Origin: Lewinella sp.
GTDB taxonomy: Bacteria; Bacteroidota; Bacteroidia; Chitinophagales; Saprospiraceae
Direction: 5' to 3'
NCBI GenBank assembly: GCA_020436695.1
Contig: JAGQXH010000002.1
Span: 1-43,465 of the forward strand
Length of the DNA: 43,465 nucleotides
Shown: in pieces, positions 1-9,158 of the stretch
Layout: each line of letters opens with the position of its first letter
Position numbering within the stretch: the stretch's first letter is position 1
Made by a program: the position numbers and the translations under genes
Notes under the pieces: model-generated
Told to the model about the DNA's origin: nothing
Databases searched by the model: none
The model's input: the letters and a program-made list of their open reading frames with translations, nothing else

Positions 1-940
1 TAACTACTCCCCCTTCCTGGGTGATGGCGTGATTGCGATTAAAACCGGTAGCCAGTTTCTGCTCATAGGTAGGCTGCGGCAGCAGATCGCCGGCCAGTTG
101 GTAGATCACAAAACTATCGTAAGGCATATTGGTATTGAAAGCATCGATCACCCAGTCTCGCCAGGGCCACATCGTACGGGGCCGGTCATCCTGATAGCCG
201 TGAGAATCCGCGTAGCGAGCCACATCCAGCCAGATAGAGGCCATCCGTTCTCCGTAAGCCGGACTGGAAAGTAAACGGTCGACCACTTTCTCGTAAGCTT
301 GTTCATCATCATCCTCTAGAAAATTTTCGATCTCCCGGATATCCGGCGGCAAACCCGTCAGATCAAAGGAGACCCGTCGCAACCATTTTTCCCGACTGGC
401 CGCAGCTTCCGGCGTCAGCCCTTCCCGCTCTAATTTCGCCAGGATAAAATGGTCGATCTCATTGACCGGCCAATCATCCTTACTTACTTTAGGTGGTTCC
501 GGCTTAACCGGTGGGATGAATGCCCAGTGATCCTTCCACTCCGCCCCCTGATCGATCCATTTTTTCAGCAGCGCAATTTCGTATTCCGATAAACTCAGGT
601 TGGATTCCGGTGGCGGCATTACCAATTCCGGGTCACTGGTAGTGATGCGATGTACCAGCGAACTGTTTTTCAGGTCTCCGGGCACAATGGCATAGCGCTG
701 TTCGGAGCTATCCAGCATAGCAAACGCACCGGCCTCAATATCCAGCCGAAGATCGCCTTTGCGTGCCTTTTCATCGGGGCCGTGGCAGGCAAAGCAACGG
801 TCCGAAAGTATCGGTTTGATGTGAAAATTGAAATCAACCGTTTTGGGTAGCTTCGTCAGCGGGCTTCCATCCGACCGGCAGGCATTCAGGCCGAACAGTA
901 CTAAAATGCCCCCGATGACGAAGATGGCGTTGATTTTCAT
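1..940 (-). CDS. PSCyt1/DUF1549 (planctomycete-type cytochrome c) lipoprotein, 3' end off the window
   Basis: Only the N-terminal 313 residues are present; the frame is open to the window edge. The start at 940 gives a lipoprotein signal peptide with lipobox GLNAC (Cys21). A single c-type haem motif CFACH begins at Cys49, in the setting typical of the PSCyt1 domain (pattern CxxCHGPDEKARKGxLRLD). It is followed by LKKWIDQGAEW and then a DUF1549-like stretch containing DHFILAKLE, RRVSFDLTGLPP and ARYADSHGYQ. Family members usually continue into a DUF1553 domain and are encoded next to DUF1501 (twin-arginine sulfatase-like) proteins; those would lie before base 1. The role is probably periplasmic or surface redox chemistry tied to polysaccharide or sulfated-glycan use, but the substrate is unknown. 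Family assignment is firm; function is inferred. Confidence 0.9.
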   Translation of the reverse strand, partial: MKINAIFVIGGILVLFGLNACRSDGSPLTKLPKTVDFNFHIKPILSDRCFACHGPDEKARKGDLRLDIEAGAFAMLDSSEQRYAIVPGDLKNSSLVHRITTSDPELVMPPPESNLSLSEYEIALLKKWIDQGAEWKDHWAFIPPVKPEPPKVSKDDWPVNEIDHFILAKLEREGLTPEAAASREKWLRRVSFDLTGLPPDIREIENFLEDDDEQAYEKVVDRLLSSPAYGERMASIWLDVARYADSHGYQDDRPRTMWPWRDWVIDAFNTNMPYDSFVIYQLAGDLLPQPTYEQKLATGFNRNHAITQEGGVV

Positions 941-1038
941 AGCAAATTGGTTGATTAGCACATTGTCAATAAAATTGTAAAACACAAAAATTGAGCAGGC
1001 GGATTCCCTACAGACGATTCGATGCTACATGGTTCCAT

Positions 1039-1075
1039 TGTTCCATGGCTCTCCTATCAATGAAACCATGGAACA
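1039..1075. repeat. Perfect 10-bp inverted repeat in the 941-1159 gap
   Basis: TGTTCCATGG (1039-1048) is exactly complementary to CCATGGAACA (1066-1075), with a 17-base loop. A third partial copy, GGTTCCAT, lies at 1031-1038. There is no T-run on either side, so it is not a classical Rho-independent terminator. It sits downstream of the SH3 gene and about 100 bases upstream of the cytochrome lipoprotein start, so it could be a transcript-end hairpin or an operator. Confidence 0.5.
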
Positions 1076-1159
1076 CAAGTAATGTTATCTAATTTAATTG
1101 ACAGTGTAATTAGTAATGGTCCAAAAATAACATTAACAATTAATACCGCTCTTTTGCCA

Positions 1160-1996
1160 TTAATTCCCCGCCCTCATCAGATCCTCATACGTATAGGGCA
1201 CCAGTTTTTTCCCATCCCAGCGATAAGCCTTCCTGACCTGCGTCATCTCACCATTACCTACTTCATCCGCATTGCCTTCCTCTTTCTCATACAGGATACG
1301 GTCGGGCAAGCCATCATCATTATCCGGGAAGTAATACGTTTCACTGCTGTAGCCGACACCCGCATCACTCCAATAGGAATTTGTACCTACGTGATGGAGA
1401 TGCTCACCATCCCAGAATAAGGTGGCTTCCGTACTGGTGTAACCACAAGCCTCATACTCAAAACCAAACTGCACTACATGCCGGACACCGCTTATCCCCC
1501 GTCCGTCAAATACCTTGAGCATGTTAAAATGTGCCGGTTCGCCGGTACCGGATTCGGCAACCTGATCCAGTATCTTACCATCCTTTACCGCCCGGATCTC
1601 TATATGCATGGTTTCTTCCCGGTAACCGGTGGTGCCGGCCAGAAATCGAACACCATCATCACCTTTCATTTCCAAATGGCTCACAAGTCCGCTCCACAAC
1701 CATCCGGTAAGTGATTTATCTTCTACGGCAGTACGAATTTGCAGCCAGGGAAAATCCAGGCCGTTGATCGTACTTTTCTCTCCGATCGCCAGTATTTCAA
1801 GTGGCTGGCCTACCGGCAGTTGCGTGATCACTTGCCCGTGGGTGCCGGGCTGATCACGCAGATTAACGCGATCTCCGAAAAGAGTGACCTTTTCTCCGAT
1901 CTCGAATTCACCGTAGGTTCTGATCGGAAAATCGGGCTGAGCTTGTGTAAGAGTGGTGATCAGGCAACAGAAAGCAAAGATGCTGAGGTATTTCAT
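1160..1996 (-). CDS. Secreted SH3-domain protein of unknown function
   Basis: 278 residues. The start at 1996 was chosen because it places a signal peptide at the N-terminus (MKYLSIFAFCCLITTLTQAQ); a longer frame to 2065 adds 23 residues that would bury it. Residues about 30-95 resemble a bacterial SH3 domain: GEKVTLFGDRVNLRDQPG, a run of small beta strands, then GWLWSGLV. The C-terminal half contains many aromatic and acidic residues and a Gly-Tyr-rich strand pattern (LPDRILYEKEEGNADE), but I recognise no catalytic motif. It is probably periplasmic or a surface-facing binding protein. It shares the strand of both neighbours, with gaps over 100 bases, so co-transcription is uncertain. Confidence 0.82.
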   Translation of the reverse strand: MKYLSIFAFCCLITTLTQAQPDFPIRTYGEFEIGEKVTLFGDRVNLRDQPGTHGQVITQLPVGQPLEILAIGEKSTINGLDFPWLQIRTAVEDKSLTGWLWSGLVSHLEMKGDDGVRFLAGTTGYREETMHIEIRAVKDGKILDQVAESGTGEPAHFNMLKVFDGRGISGVRHVVQFGFEYEACGYTSTEATLFWDGEHLHHVGTNSYWSDAGVGYSSETYYFPDNDDGLPDRILYEKEEGNADEVGNGEMTQVRKAYRWDGKKLVPYTYEDLMRAGN

Positions 1997-2112
1997 GTTA
2001 TGTGGTTTTGATATGTTGTCAGTTGAATGGCATAATATAAAGACAAACGAAAAATCTGCCTTCAATATAAAGAAAATCGATTGTGAAATCGTAGCATCCC
2101 AGCATTACAGGA

Positions 2113-3540
2113 TCACAACATCTCCAGCAACCACCCCTTATTCGCCAGTGGCTGTGTTTGCTCGATGGCTTCCCGAAAGCGGTCCAGTTCTTCACCCTGC
2201 AAGGAACGCCAGTCTCTCCTGAGGCGCAGTTGGAAGAGTTTGCTGGCCAGTTTGAGGAAATTGATATTCGATCGTTTCTGATATTCCGAAAGCTGCCGGT
2301 TACGGGTGATGTAGTGCCGGGTAGCTTCGATGAGCGAAAAGAAGGGTTCGGTCTCCTGCAAGAGGAAATACACTTTCAATTGAATGATCTTGGCGGAAAG
2401 ATGGTAGAAAGCATCGGTAAATTCCACATCGAGCAATAGGTGCAGGGCACGGGTATAATCTCCCTTTTCAAAAAAGAGTGAAGCCAGATTGTACACATAG
2501 GCATTGTCGCGCACCTCACCGGGTAAAAAATCCCGGTAACTCCGGATAAACTCCTCTGTCCAGTCGTATGCCCCCAGACGGATGGCAGAAGTAATGATAT
2601 TGCTGTAGGACCATTGCGACAATTGTCCGTTTTTCAGCAGGATACCTTCGGAAAGCAACAACTTATACAACTCCCAGATCTCCCGGTAAAAATCACTTCG
2701 ACCGATGTTGATCTGGCGCACGCAGACATTAAGGGCATAGTTGTACAGGATACGCAACTCCGGTTTGGGAATAATGGGCCGATGCCGGGCCAGTAGTTCC
2801 TTAAGCTGGTAATAGTGCTGTGCCTCCCGGGGATCTTCCAGCATCTGCAGCGCCTGCGAATACACCTCCATAAGGGGCAGACGGGCCAGTTCGGGATGCA
2901 TTTCCTGGTACCGGCGGATCTCTTCCAGAAATTGACATTCATAACCGGCATTCACTACAGCATTCCGGCTGGTCATATCGCAGGCAACGCGCAGCTTATT
3001 GATAAAGTAGTAGTGATCCAGGGCATCGCTTTGCCGCTGGAGGTCTTCGCCGAATTTGCGCTGACCTCCGATGAGGCTGAGTTGGTCCAGTTTCTCGTGC
3101 CGCAGGTAATCCTTATGAAAATAATCGTAACTGCAATCCTCCCGTTTCGATCGCCAGAGTTTCCAGCGCCGCATTTGCCGGCTCACCTGCTTGGGCAGAT
3201 CCCGATCCAGCAATTCCAGACATAGATAATCCAATTCCTGCTCCGGTTGCTCCTTAAAGTGACTTACACTTAAAAACTGATAGCACAATTGCAGCAGATC
3301 GGACACCAGATTATTAAAAGCCAGATCCCGGTAAGGTTGTTTCCCGAATACCTTGCGATGTACTACCCTTTTGTCCAGGTCGGGATGTTGAAAATCCGGA
3401 GCGTAGGTCAGCAGATGATGACAAAGCTTGCGCAACTTGGTATTCTTATTAAAAAAGGGAGAATCCACCAGTTCACGAAACCGGCTTCGTTCACGGGTCT
3501 CCAGCTTGCGGAGTAGTTCGAGCAGTAAAGTGTCAGTCAT
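2113..3540 (-). CDS. Conserved all-helical protein of unknown function
   Basis: 475 residues starting at 3540 (MTDTLLLELLRKLE); 45 upstream in-frame residues are rich in Ser, Phe and His and are rejected as 5' leader. There is no signal peptide or membrane segment. The protein is rich in Leu, Arg, Tyr and Gln and looks helical throughout, suggesting a TPR-like or other alpha-solenoid fold. The N-terminal region (SPFFNKNTKLRKL and FGKQPYRDLAFNNLVSDL) resembles a group of hypothetical proteins I associate with Saprospiraceae genomes. No enzymatic motif is visible; a cytoplasmic scaffold is possible. It is transcribed divergently from the cohesin/SprB gene across a 454-base gap. Confidence 0.8.
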   Translation of the reverse strand: MTDTLLLELLRKLETRERSRFRELVDSPFFNKNTKLRKLCHHLLTYAPDFQHPDLDKRVVHRKVFGKQPYRDLAFNNLVSDLLQLCYQFLSVSHFKEQPEQELDYLCLELLDRDLPKQVSRQMRRWKLWRSKREDCSYDYFHKDYLRHEKLDQLSLIGGQRKFGEDLQRQSDALDHYYFINKLRVACDMTSRNAVVNAGYECQFLEEIRRYQEMHPELARLPLMEVYSQALQMLEDPREAQHYYQLKELLARHRPIIPKPELRILYNYALNVCVRQINIGRSDFYREIWELYKLLLSEGILLKNGQLSQWSYSNIITSAIRLGAYDWTEEFIRSYRDFLPGEVRDNAYVYNLASLFFEKGDYTRALHLLLDVEFTDAFYHLSAKIIQLKVYFLLQETEPFFSLIEATRHYITRNRQLSEYQKRSNINFLKLASKLFQLRLRRDWRSLQGEELDRFREAIEQTQPLANKGWLLEML

Positions 3541-3994
3541 TTTTTGTGATGCTAGAATACGGTAATGATGCGCTCTTATGAGAGAAGAAGAGAAAGTATG
3601 GATAGACGACCGAAAAGTACGATTAAAATTAGCAAAAAATATTTTCAAACGATAACAATCGAGTATTTTATTCATCTATTTAAATAAATCACAATACATT
3701 GACTATCATTTATTTAAAAATTGCAAATTGCTAAAAATAAGCTATAATCAAATTTAAATGTACTTTCAAAAGGCTCGTTCTGCCTCTAAATTTGTATCCA
3801 TCAAAGTGCGAGCAGATCAATTCGCATAACGATCATAATCATAAACCAATAGGTAAACGGTACAGAGAAGCAAGCAGAGTATAGATCAACACCCGCTCAT
3901 GGCAATAAGACTTATACTCTAATTTGCATTGCTTTTCCATCTACCGGGAACCGAATACCGTCAAATTATAATTCCAGGCCATAAACCGCACGAC
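3541..3994. other. Divergent intergenic region, no gene
   Basis: This 454-base, AT-rich stretch separates the divergent starts at 3540 (minus) and 3995 (plus). The only supportable element is the plus-strand promoter candidate at 3764-3794. The short in-frame extensions of both flanking genes here lack signal-peptide or coding character. No tRNA or RNA fold was recognised. Confidence 0.6.
3764..3794 (+). promoter_or_regulatory. Candidate Bacteroidota-type promoter for the cohesin/SprB gene
   Basis: TAAATTTG at 3787-3794 matches the Bacteroidota -7 consensus TAnnTTTG exactly. TTTC at 3764-3767 is a near match to the -33 TTTG, with 19 bases between, inside the usual spacing. Transcription would start near 3800, leaving a 5' leader of about 195 bases before the chosen start at 3995. 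Confidence 0.5.
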
Positions 3995-6900
3995 ATGAAA
4001 AGAATTTATTTCACCCTATGTTTTTTTTGGGCCCTGATCAACACCTCTGCCCTATTTGCCCAACCAGGCTGTTTGGTCTTAAAAGCCGGCCAGGCAACCG
4101 CTGCTACCGGCGAGACTATCTGTATCGATGTCAGTGTCGAAAATTTCTATCAGGTCACCGGCATGCAGTACAGCTTACGCTGGGACAAGGACGTATTGTC
4201 TTTCACTGAAGTGAAAAATTTCAATTTGCCGGGTTTAACCAATACCAATTTTGGAACTCCCAGCCAAACCGGCTATCCCGACCAGCTGACCTTTTTCTGG
4301 ATCGATCAAAACCAAATGCCGCAAACCCTGGCCGATGATACGCCTCTGTTCAGTATCTGTTTCCAGGTCACTGGCTCTGAGGGAGATCATTCGCCACTGG
4401 CGTTTGATCCCGCCCCGACTCCACCGGAATTTCTAACGGTCGAAGCCCAATCCGCCGCTTTTAAGTTGAGCCCAGCCAGCCTGTATGGCGGCAGTTTCAC
4501 TGTTGGCTCTGTCTCACCGGATTATCCGGCGATCACATCGGCTTCCTGTCCCGGTGTTCAGACCTGCTCAGAGGTACCTCCTCCGGGCATTGAAACAAAC
4601 GTCACGGGAGGAATGGTCCCATACAGCTATTCCTGGAATGGGCCGGATGGCTATATCTCCAATGAAGCCAACATTACCGATGTTGCTCCCGGAGCATACC
4701 ACCTTGTGGTAACCGATGCCGCCGGTCTTTCCCATGAAGCGCTGTTCTATGCGCCCGCCGTTACCAGCCTTACCCTAACCAACATTATGGTCACCCCCGT
4801 GGAAGGCTGTAGCCAGGGAAGCGGCGGCTCCATCAGCTATAACGTAAGTGGTGGCAGCGGGAGCTATGAATTTCAGTGGAATGACGGCGCAACCATCCAA
4901 AGCCGGGCGGGTCTCAGCCCGGGCCTGTATCAGTTGACAGTTACGGATCAATTACTCGGTTGCTCCATATACCAAGCTTTCAGCATTGAATCCTCCAGCA
5001 CCATTCGCATCACTAATGTAGAAGTAACGGATGCTTCCTGCGGTAATACCAATACCGGAGCGATCCGTATTCAACTGGAGGGCGATGCGGAGGGGGCAGT
5101 CATCAACTGGAGCAATGGCGCAGAAGGTCTCCACATCGAAGATCTGGCGCCCGGTGGTTATACCGTCTCCGTGACGGATGCCACCGGTTGTGTTACCACC
5201 CATTATGAGGAGGTCAAAGCTTCGGATAAGATCGAATTTACCGGTACGGCAGGCTATGAAGATTGTAACGGTCCTACCGGTTTTATAACGCTTGACGTAC
5301 CTGCTGGTCTCGGAACCCTCACCTATGTCTGGAGTAACGGCGCTACGACCAAAGACATTAGCGGGCTAAGCTTCGGGGCCTACCGGGTGACCGTTACCAA
5401 TACAGAAAGTGGTTGCCAGGGGTATGGGATCTTTTACATAAAAGATGATGAATTCCTGACCGGCACCAATTTCGAATGCACCGTCATTGATGAAGAAACC
5501 ATCTTCGCGAAAGTCTCCACAGTGGTATGGGGTGGTGGCACACCGCCCTACACTTTCAACTGGAGCAATGGCGACAGCATGACAAGTGACCTGGTGGGCA
5601 GTACTACCGTATCCCTACCCGCAGTACTCAACCTGACCATTACCGATTCCAAAGGTTGTACTACCATCCCACCTACGGTTTATCCGGATTGCGATTTTAA
5701 CGGTAATGTCAGTGATAATTTCTCGGTGGCTTCCCGCTACAGGTGCATCGAAGACAGTAACCCTTCGATGGCCGAGATCACCTATACAATATGGAATGGC
5801 GGTGCGCCTCCCTATACCTTCAGCTGGAGCAATGGCTTGGTGGAAACCGGCGATAAGGAAAGTTCGATCATGGCGCCGGCCGATGCGGCCACGGCCTATA
5901 CCGTCACGGTGACGGATCAGCTCGGCAACACCCATATTTCCGAACCCATTCTGCCCATTTGCGGCATTAGTGGCGAACCGTTGTCACTCTCCGTCGCCGA
6001 TGGAGAAGCTGTTCCCGGCGAACAGGTCTGTCTGCCGGTTACGGTTAAGGATTTCTTTAATATTGCCGGTCTTCAATTTACCCTGAGCTGGGATCCCACC
6101 CAGTTGAGGGGGGATTCGCTAATCCATTTCAGCTTACCGAACTTTAGTACGTCCAACTATTCTTTCAATCCCATCAGTGCTCAGGGTAACGGCGAAGGTA
6201 TCCTAACTATTGCCTGGACGAATTCTACCGGACTGGGCTACACCTTACCCGACGATACGGTCTTATTCGAACTATGCCTGACAGTACTCGGAGACGATGA
6301 GGGAGCAGAAGTAGTGATCAGCAATCAACCGACCCTCATTGAGGCGACTACCGGTACCTTGCAGGTTATCCCAGTGATCACTGATGACGGAACCGTATTC
6401 ATTACCGGAAATGATGAAAAAACAGTATGGCCGGGAGATACCGACCAAAACGGACTGGTCGACCACTTCGACCTGCTCAACATCGGCCTGGCCTATGGCG
6501 CCCAGGGTTTTCCGCGGCCGGAACAAGATCTGAGCTGGGAAGCCCACTTCAGTGCCCCCTGGCCGCAAAAAACACCCAATACCGAAGTCAGCTTTCAACA
6601 CATAGATACCGACGGCAACGGTACCATCACTGCAAACGATACCCTGGCCCTGGCCCTTAACTATCGATGGTTTAACGAGCAGTGGAACGGGGAGGATGGA
6701 TACAACAAGCGGGAAAACCTCCCCGCCGCTGCCCGTACAGCCGCAGTCCCCCTTTACGTGGATACCTATCCGGTAGCAGAGGGTAGCTCCGGTACTTTCG
6801 ACATTATGCTGGGCGACGATGCCAATACAAACAACACGGTGTACGGGCTGGCCTTCAGCATCAATTACGATCCATTGGCGATTGTTCCGGGCAGTATGCG

Positions 6901-7453
6901 CCTGTCTTTTGCGGACAGCTGGATGGGGAATAACGGAGAAGATCTACTGACCTTCTATCGCGACGACCCCGACCATCATATGGTGCACGTAGCCATGACG
7001 CGGATCGACGGTGAAGACATTACCGGTGCCGGATCGATCGCAAAATTGCTGATCACGATCGAAGATGTCATCTTCCGTTCCAATGATATTGAAATACCGA
7101 TCAGTATCGAGCAAGCCCGTCTGATCAATTCGATCGAAGAAGCCGTTCCGGTGGATGTACGCAGTTCAGTAATCGTCGTCAATACAACTACCCGTACCCT
7201 GGACGAAAGCCTGGATCGTCAGATCCGTGTCTTCCCGGTACCGACTCAGAACCGGCTCTACCTTAAAACCCCTAACCTGACCGTGAAAAACATCGAACTA
7301 TTTAGTATGGACGGTCGACGCCTGCGCGAATGGCAAGGCCAACCCAGCGAACTCTTCCTGCACGATCTGCCGCAGGGGACCTACTCTCTGAGAATGATCA
7401 CCAACGAGGGTGTGGCCGTAAGAAGAATTATCATTTTCAACGGAGAACGGTAA
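3995..7453 (+). CDS. T9SS-sorted surface protein with cohesin, SprB-repeat and dockerin domains
   Basis: 1152 residues from the start at 3995, which exposes a signal peptide ending at ...ALFAQ. Domains in order: cohesin-like, about 27-167 (NFYQVTGMQYSLRWD); six SprB-type repeats, about 176-646, each with a Trp-Ser/Asn-Asn-Gly core (WSNG) and an ending of the type GxYxVxVTD; a second cohesin-like domain, about 662-806; a dockerin-like pair of Ca-binding loops, about 812-890 (DTDQNGLVDHFD and DTDGNGTITAND); a third cohesin-like domain, about 919-1059; and a type A T9SS sorting domain, about 1079-1152 (VFPVPTQNRLYL ... GTYSLRM). It is therefore expected to cross the outer membrane through the PorSS and attach to the surface. 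SprB repeats are known from the gliding adhesin SprB; cohesin-dockerin pairs assemble proteins. An adhesin or matrix role is inferred. Eighteen bases separate it from the next gene, a probable co-transcribed dockerin protein. Confidence 0.93.
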   Translation: MKRIYFTLCFFWALINTSALFAQPGCLVLKAGQATAATGETICIDVSVENFYQVTGMQYSLRWDKDVLSFTEVKNFNLPGLTNTNFGTPSQTGYPDQLTFFWIDQNQMPQTLADDTPLFSICFQVTGSEGDHSPLAFDPAPTPPEFLTVEAQSAAFKLSPASLYGGSFTVGSVSPDYPAITSASCPGVQTCSEVPPPGIETNVTGGMVPYSYSWNGPDGYISNEANITDVAPGAYHLVVTDAAGLSHEALFYAPAVTSLTLTNIMVTPVEGCSQGSGGSISYNVSGGSGSYEFQWNDGATIQSRAGLSPGLYQLTVTDQLLGCSIYQAFSIESSSTIRITNVEVTDASCGNTNTGAIRIQLEGDAEGAVINWSNGAEGLHIEDLAPGGYTVSVTDATGCVTTHYEEVKASDKIEFTGTAGYEDCNGPTGFITLDVPAGLGTLTYVWSNGATTKDISGLSFGAYRVTVTNTESGCQGYGIFYIKDDEFLTGTNFECTVIDEETIFAKVSTVVWGGGTPPYTFNWSNGDSMTSDLVGSTTVSLPAVLNLTITDSKGCTTIPPTVYPDCDFNGNVSDNFSVASRYRCIEDSNPSMAEITYTIWNGGAPPYTFSWSNGLVETGDKESSIMAPADAATAYTVTVTDQLGNTHISEPILPICGISGEPLSLSVADGEAVPGEQVCLPVTVKDFFNIAGLQFTLSWDPTQLRGDSLIHFSLPNFSTSNYSFNPISAQGNGEGILTIAWTNSTGLGYTLPDDTVLFELCLTVLGDDEGAEVVISNQPTLIEATTGTLQVIPVITDDGTVFITGNDEKTVWPGDTDQNGLVDHFDLLNIGLAYGAQGFPRPEQDLSWEAHFSAPWPQKTPNTEVSFQHIDTDGNGTITANDTLALALNYRWFNEQWNGEDGYNKRENLPAAARTAAVPLYVDTYPVAEGSSGTFDIMLGDDANTNNTVYGLAFSINYDPLAIVPGSMRLSFADSWMGNNGEDLLTFYRDDPDHHMVHVAMTRIDGEDITGAGSIAKLLITIEDVIFRSNDIEIPISIEQARLINSIEEAVPVDVRSSVIVVNTTTRTLDESLDRQIRVFPVPTQNRLYLKTPNLTVKNIELFSMDGRRLREWQGQPSELFLHDLPQGTYSLRMITNEGVAVRRIIIFNGER

Positions 7454-7471
7454 ACCATAAAATTCCAAACC

Positions 7472-8047
7472 ATGAAAAATACAATCCCATTCATACTTTT
7501 GCTTTTCCCCATTTTGCTCTCCGCTCAAAACACCAATGTGAGTGGTATGATCTCCAATGCCCAAGGGACCATTGTACAGTCGGTAGAAGTCAGTCTGCTC
7601 GACGAGCAGGGACAGCTCATCACGACCCAAATGACCACCAACGGACGGTATACCTTTGAAGGACTACCTGCCGGCTATAACTATATCATCAGGTTGAATA
7701 AAGGCGGGACTCCACTAAATGGTTTGTCTACTTTGGATTTTGTGATGATTGCCCGACACATCATCGGTATCGATCCACTGGGATCGGAATTACAGATCAG
7801 GACCGCCGACATCGACGGTAATGGTCAGGTTTCCGTTGTCGATCTGGTCTATTTACGCCACCTGATCCTCAGCATCATTTCAGAGCTACCCAATCAACGC
7901 AACTGGCTGTTTATTGCCGAAGACGGTACGCCACCAAATTCACCGCAGGCCAACAGCTTTTCTTTTTATCTCCAGGGAGGCAGCATTACGAAGAATTTCC
8001 TGATCCAGAAGGTGGGAGATCTCAACGATAATGCGGTCTATAATTAA
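7472..8047 (+). CDS. Small secreted dockerin protein with a carboxypeptidase-regulatory-like domain
   Basis: 191 residues with signal peptide MKNTIPFILLLFPILLSAQ. Residues about 22-75 resemble a CarboxypepD_reg/SdrD-B-like beta sandwich (NGRYTFEGLPAGYNYIIRL). Residues about 82-135 form a dockerin type I pair: STLDFVMIARHIIG and DIDGNGQVSVVDLVYLRHLI. The tail ends KVGDLNDNAVYN, a form often seen at the end of such Bacteroidota dockerin modules. It has no T9SS sorting domain of its own, so it could stay attached by docking to the cohesins of the protein encoded 18 bases upstream. That partnership is inference from adjacency and domain complementarity. Confidence 0.9.
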   Translation: MKNTIPFILLLFPILLSAQNTNVSGMISNAQGTIVQSVEVSLLDEQGQLITTQMTTNGRYTFEGLPAGYNYIIRLNKGGTPLNGLSTLDFVMIARHIIGIDPLGSELQIRTADIDGNGQVSVVDLVYLRHLILSIISELPNQRNWLFIAEDGTPPNSPQANSFSFYLQGGSITKNFLIQKVGDLNDNAVYN

Positions 8048-8095
8048 CTTAAGTCGTCAGTCAAAATTATTTATACGCAAATTCAACATAGGATC

Positions 8096-8130
8096 AGCTT
8101 CCCTGAGTAGACGCGGGGAAGCTTTTTTTA
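8096..8130 (+). terminator. Rho-independent terminator of the cohesin/dockerin operon
   Basis: AGCTTCCC (8096-8103) pairs perfectly with GGGAAGCT (8116-8123) across a 12-base loop, followed at once by a T-run. It lies 49 bases after the dockerin stop and protects the convergent GNAT gene (stop at 8156). The opposite strand has no T-run after the hairpin, so it works in one direction only. Confidence 0.9.
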
Positions 8131-8155
8131 TTTCATATTTCCCGCTTGTACAAGA

Positions 8156-8995
8156 TCAACGTACCTGCAAACCGACTACTTCTCCCACTTCCCGAAATCC
8201 ATGCTGCCGAAAGAAATTTCTGGCGTGATGATTCTTCGTTTCCGTCCAGAGGACGATGTGTTCTACTCCTCGTTGTTGTTGCCGGTTCAGTTGTTGTAAC
8301 AGCAAATGCAGGCCCAGTCTACGGCCCCGAAAGGCCGGTTCAAGTCCGATCCATTCGATGGTCATCCATTTATCGGGGGGCATACTTTCCAGATATTCCG
8401 GGATCGACCAGGCACTGCATTCTCCGGCGGGTTCCGTAGCAGAACTTAAGAGAATATTCCACTCACCGGCCGCAGTATCATCACTATATTCTATTTCCCA
8501 ATCCGACATCTCTTCTAATAAGCCATTTACTGCGGCTGCTTGGAGAAAACGATATTCCATAACCATCCAGGCCTGATCAATGCAATAGTCATGTTGATGT
8601 TGCAAGTGATGAATTACGGGCGCAAGCTGTTGCTTTGAAAGGCCACTCCAGCCCAGGCCAAAGGGATCGCGAATTATCCCAAAGGCCGGTTGGGTAATAC
8701 CGTATGAAGAGGATTCCGCCAACAAAGTAAACACAACTTCCCCTGTATCTGCGGATGGGTCCATGACCAGCCAGGCAATATGCCCCCTTTCTTCATCATA
8801 GTAAAGGCCGGCACGATAAGTTATAGAATTGTTACCTAGTACTGCAGCTCGCAGATGCGGTTGCTCAGGATAATGACGATCCCAGGTCTTTTGGTATTGA
8901 ATTAGCACCTGAGTGATCTGTTCATCACTGAAGGATAAATAGGGTGGCCATTGCCGATAGTGAAGACGGAAGAGGTTGATGGCATCTTGTGTCAT
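8156..8995 (-). CDS. GNAT-family N-acetyltransferase
   Basis: 279 residues. The recognisable GNAT core is C-terminal, about residues 210-279. It has motif A with the acetyl-CoA pyrophosphate loop (LEPAFRGRRLGLHLL, residues 218-232, R/Q-x-x-G-x-G/A form RGRRLG), then a strand HIVLWTETKN and the motif-B-like HARNFFRQHGFREVG. The first 200 residues are unusually long for the family and contain a GxxW-rich region that may be a degenerate GNAT-like or substrate-binding domain. The substrate is unknown. It converges on the dockerin operon and is separated by 265 bases from the upstream FAD enzyme on the same strand. Confidence 0.85.
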   Translation of the reverse strand: MTQDAINLFRLHYRQWPPYLSFSDEQITQVLIQYQKTWDRHYPEQPHLRAAVLGNNSITYRAGLYYDEERGHIAWLVMDPSADTGEVVFTLLAESSSYGITQPAFGIIRDPFGLGWSGLSKQQLAPVIHHLQHQHDYCIDQAWMVMEYRFLQAAAVNGLLEEMSDWEIEYSDDTAAGEWNILLSSATEPAGECSAWSIPEYLESMPPDKWMTIEWIGLEPAFRGRRLGLHLLLQQLNRQQQRGVEHIVLWTETKNHHARNFFRQHGFREVGEVVGLQVR

Positions 8996-9158
8996 AAAAT
9001 TAACGTGATGTTCAACTTTGACTACTTCTTATCTGATTATGCGAATCAGGGGTAAAAGGTCAAAGCGACTCAGGTTTCGAAGAGCGAAAACGCATGTAGA
9101 AAAAAGGGGCAACGCACCGAAATATTACCAACACTCGGATACCAACTTCAATTGAGCT

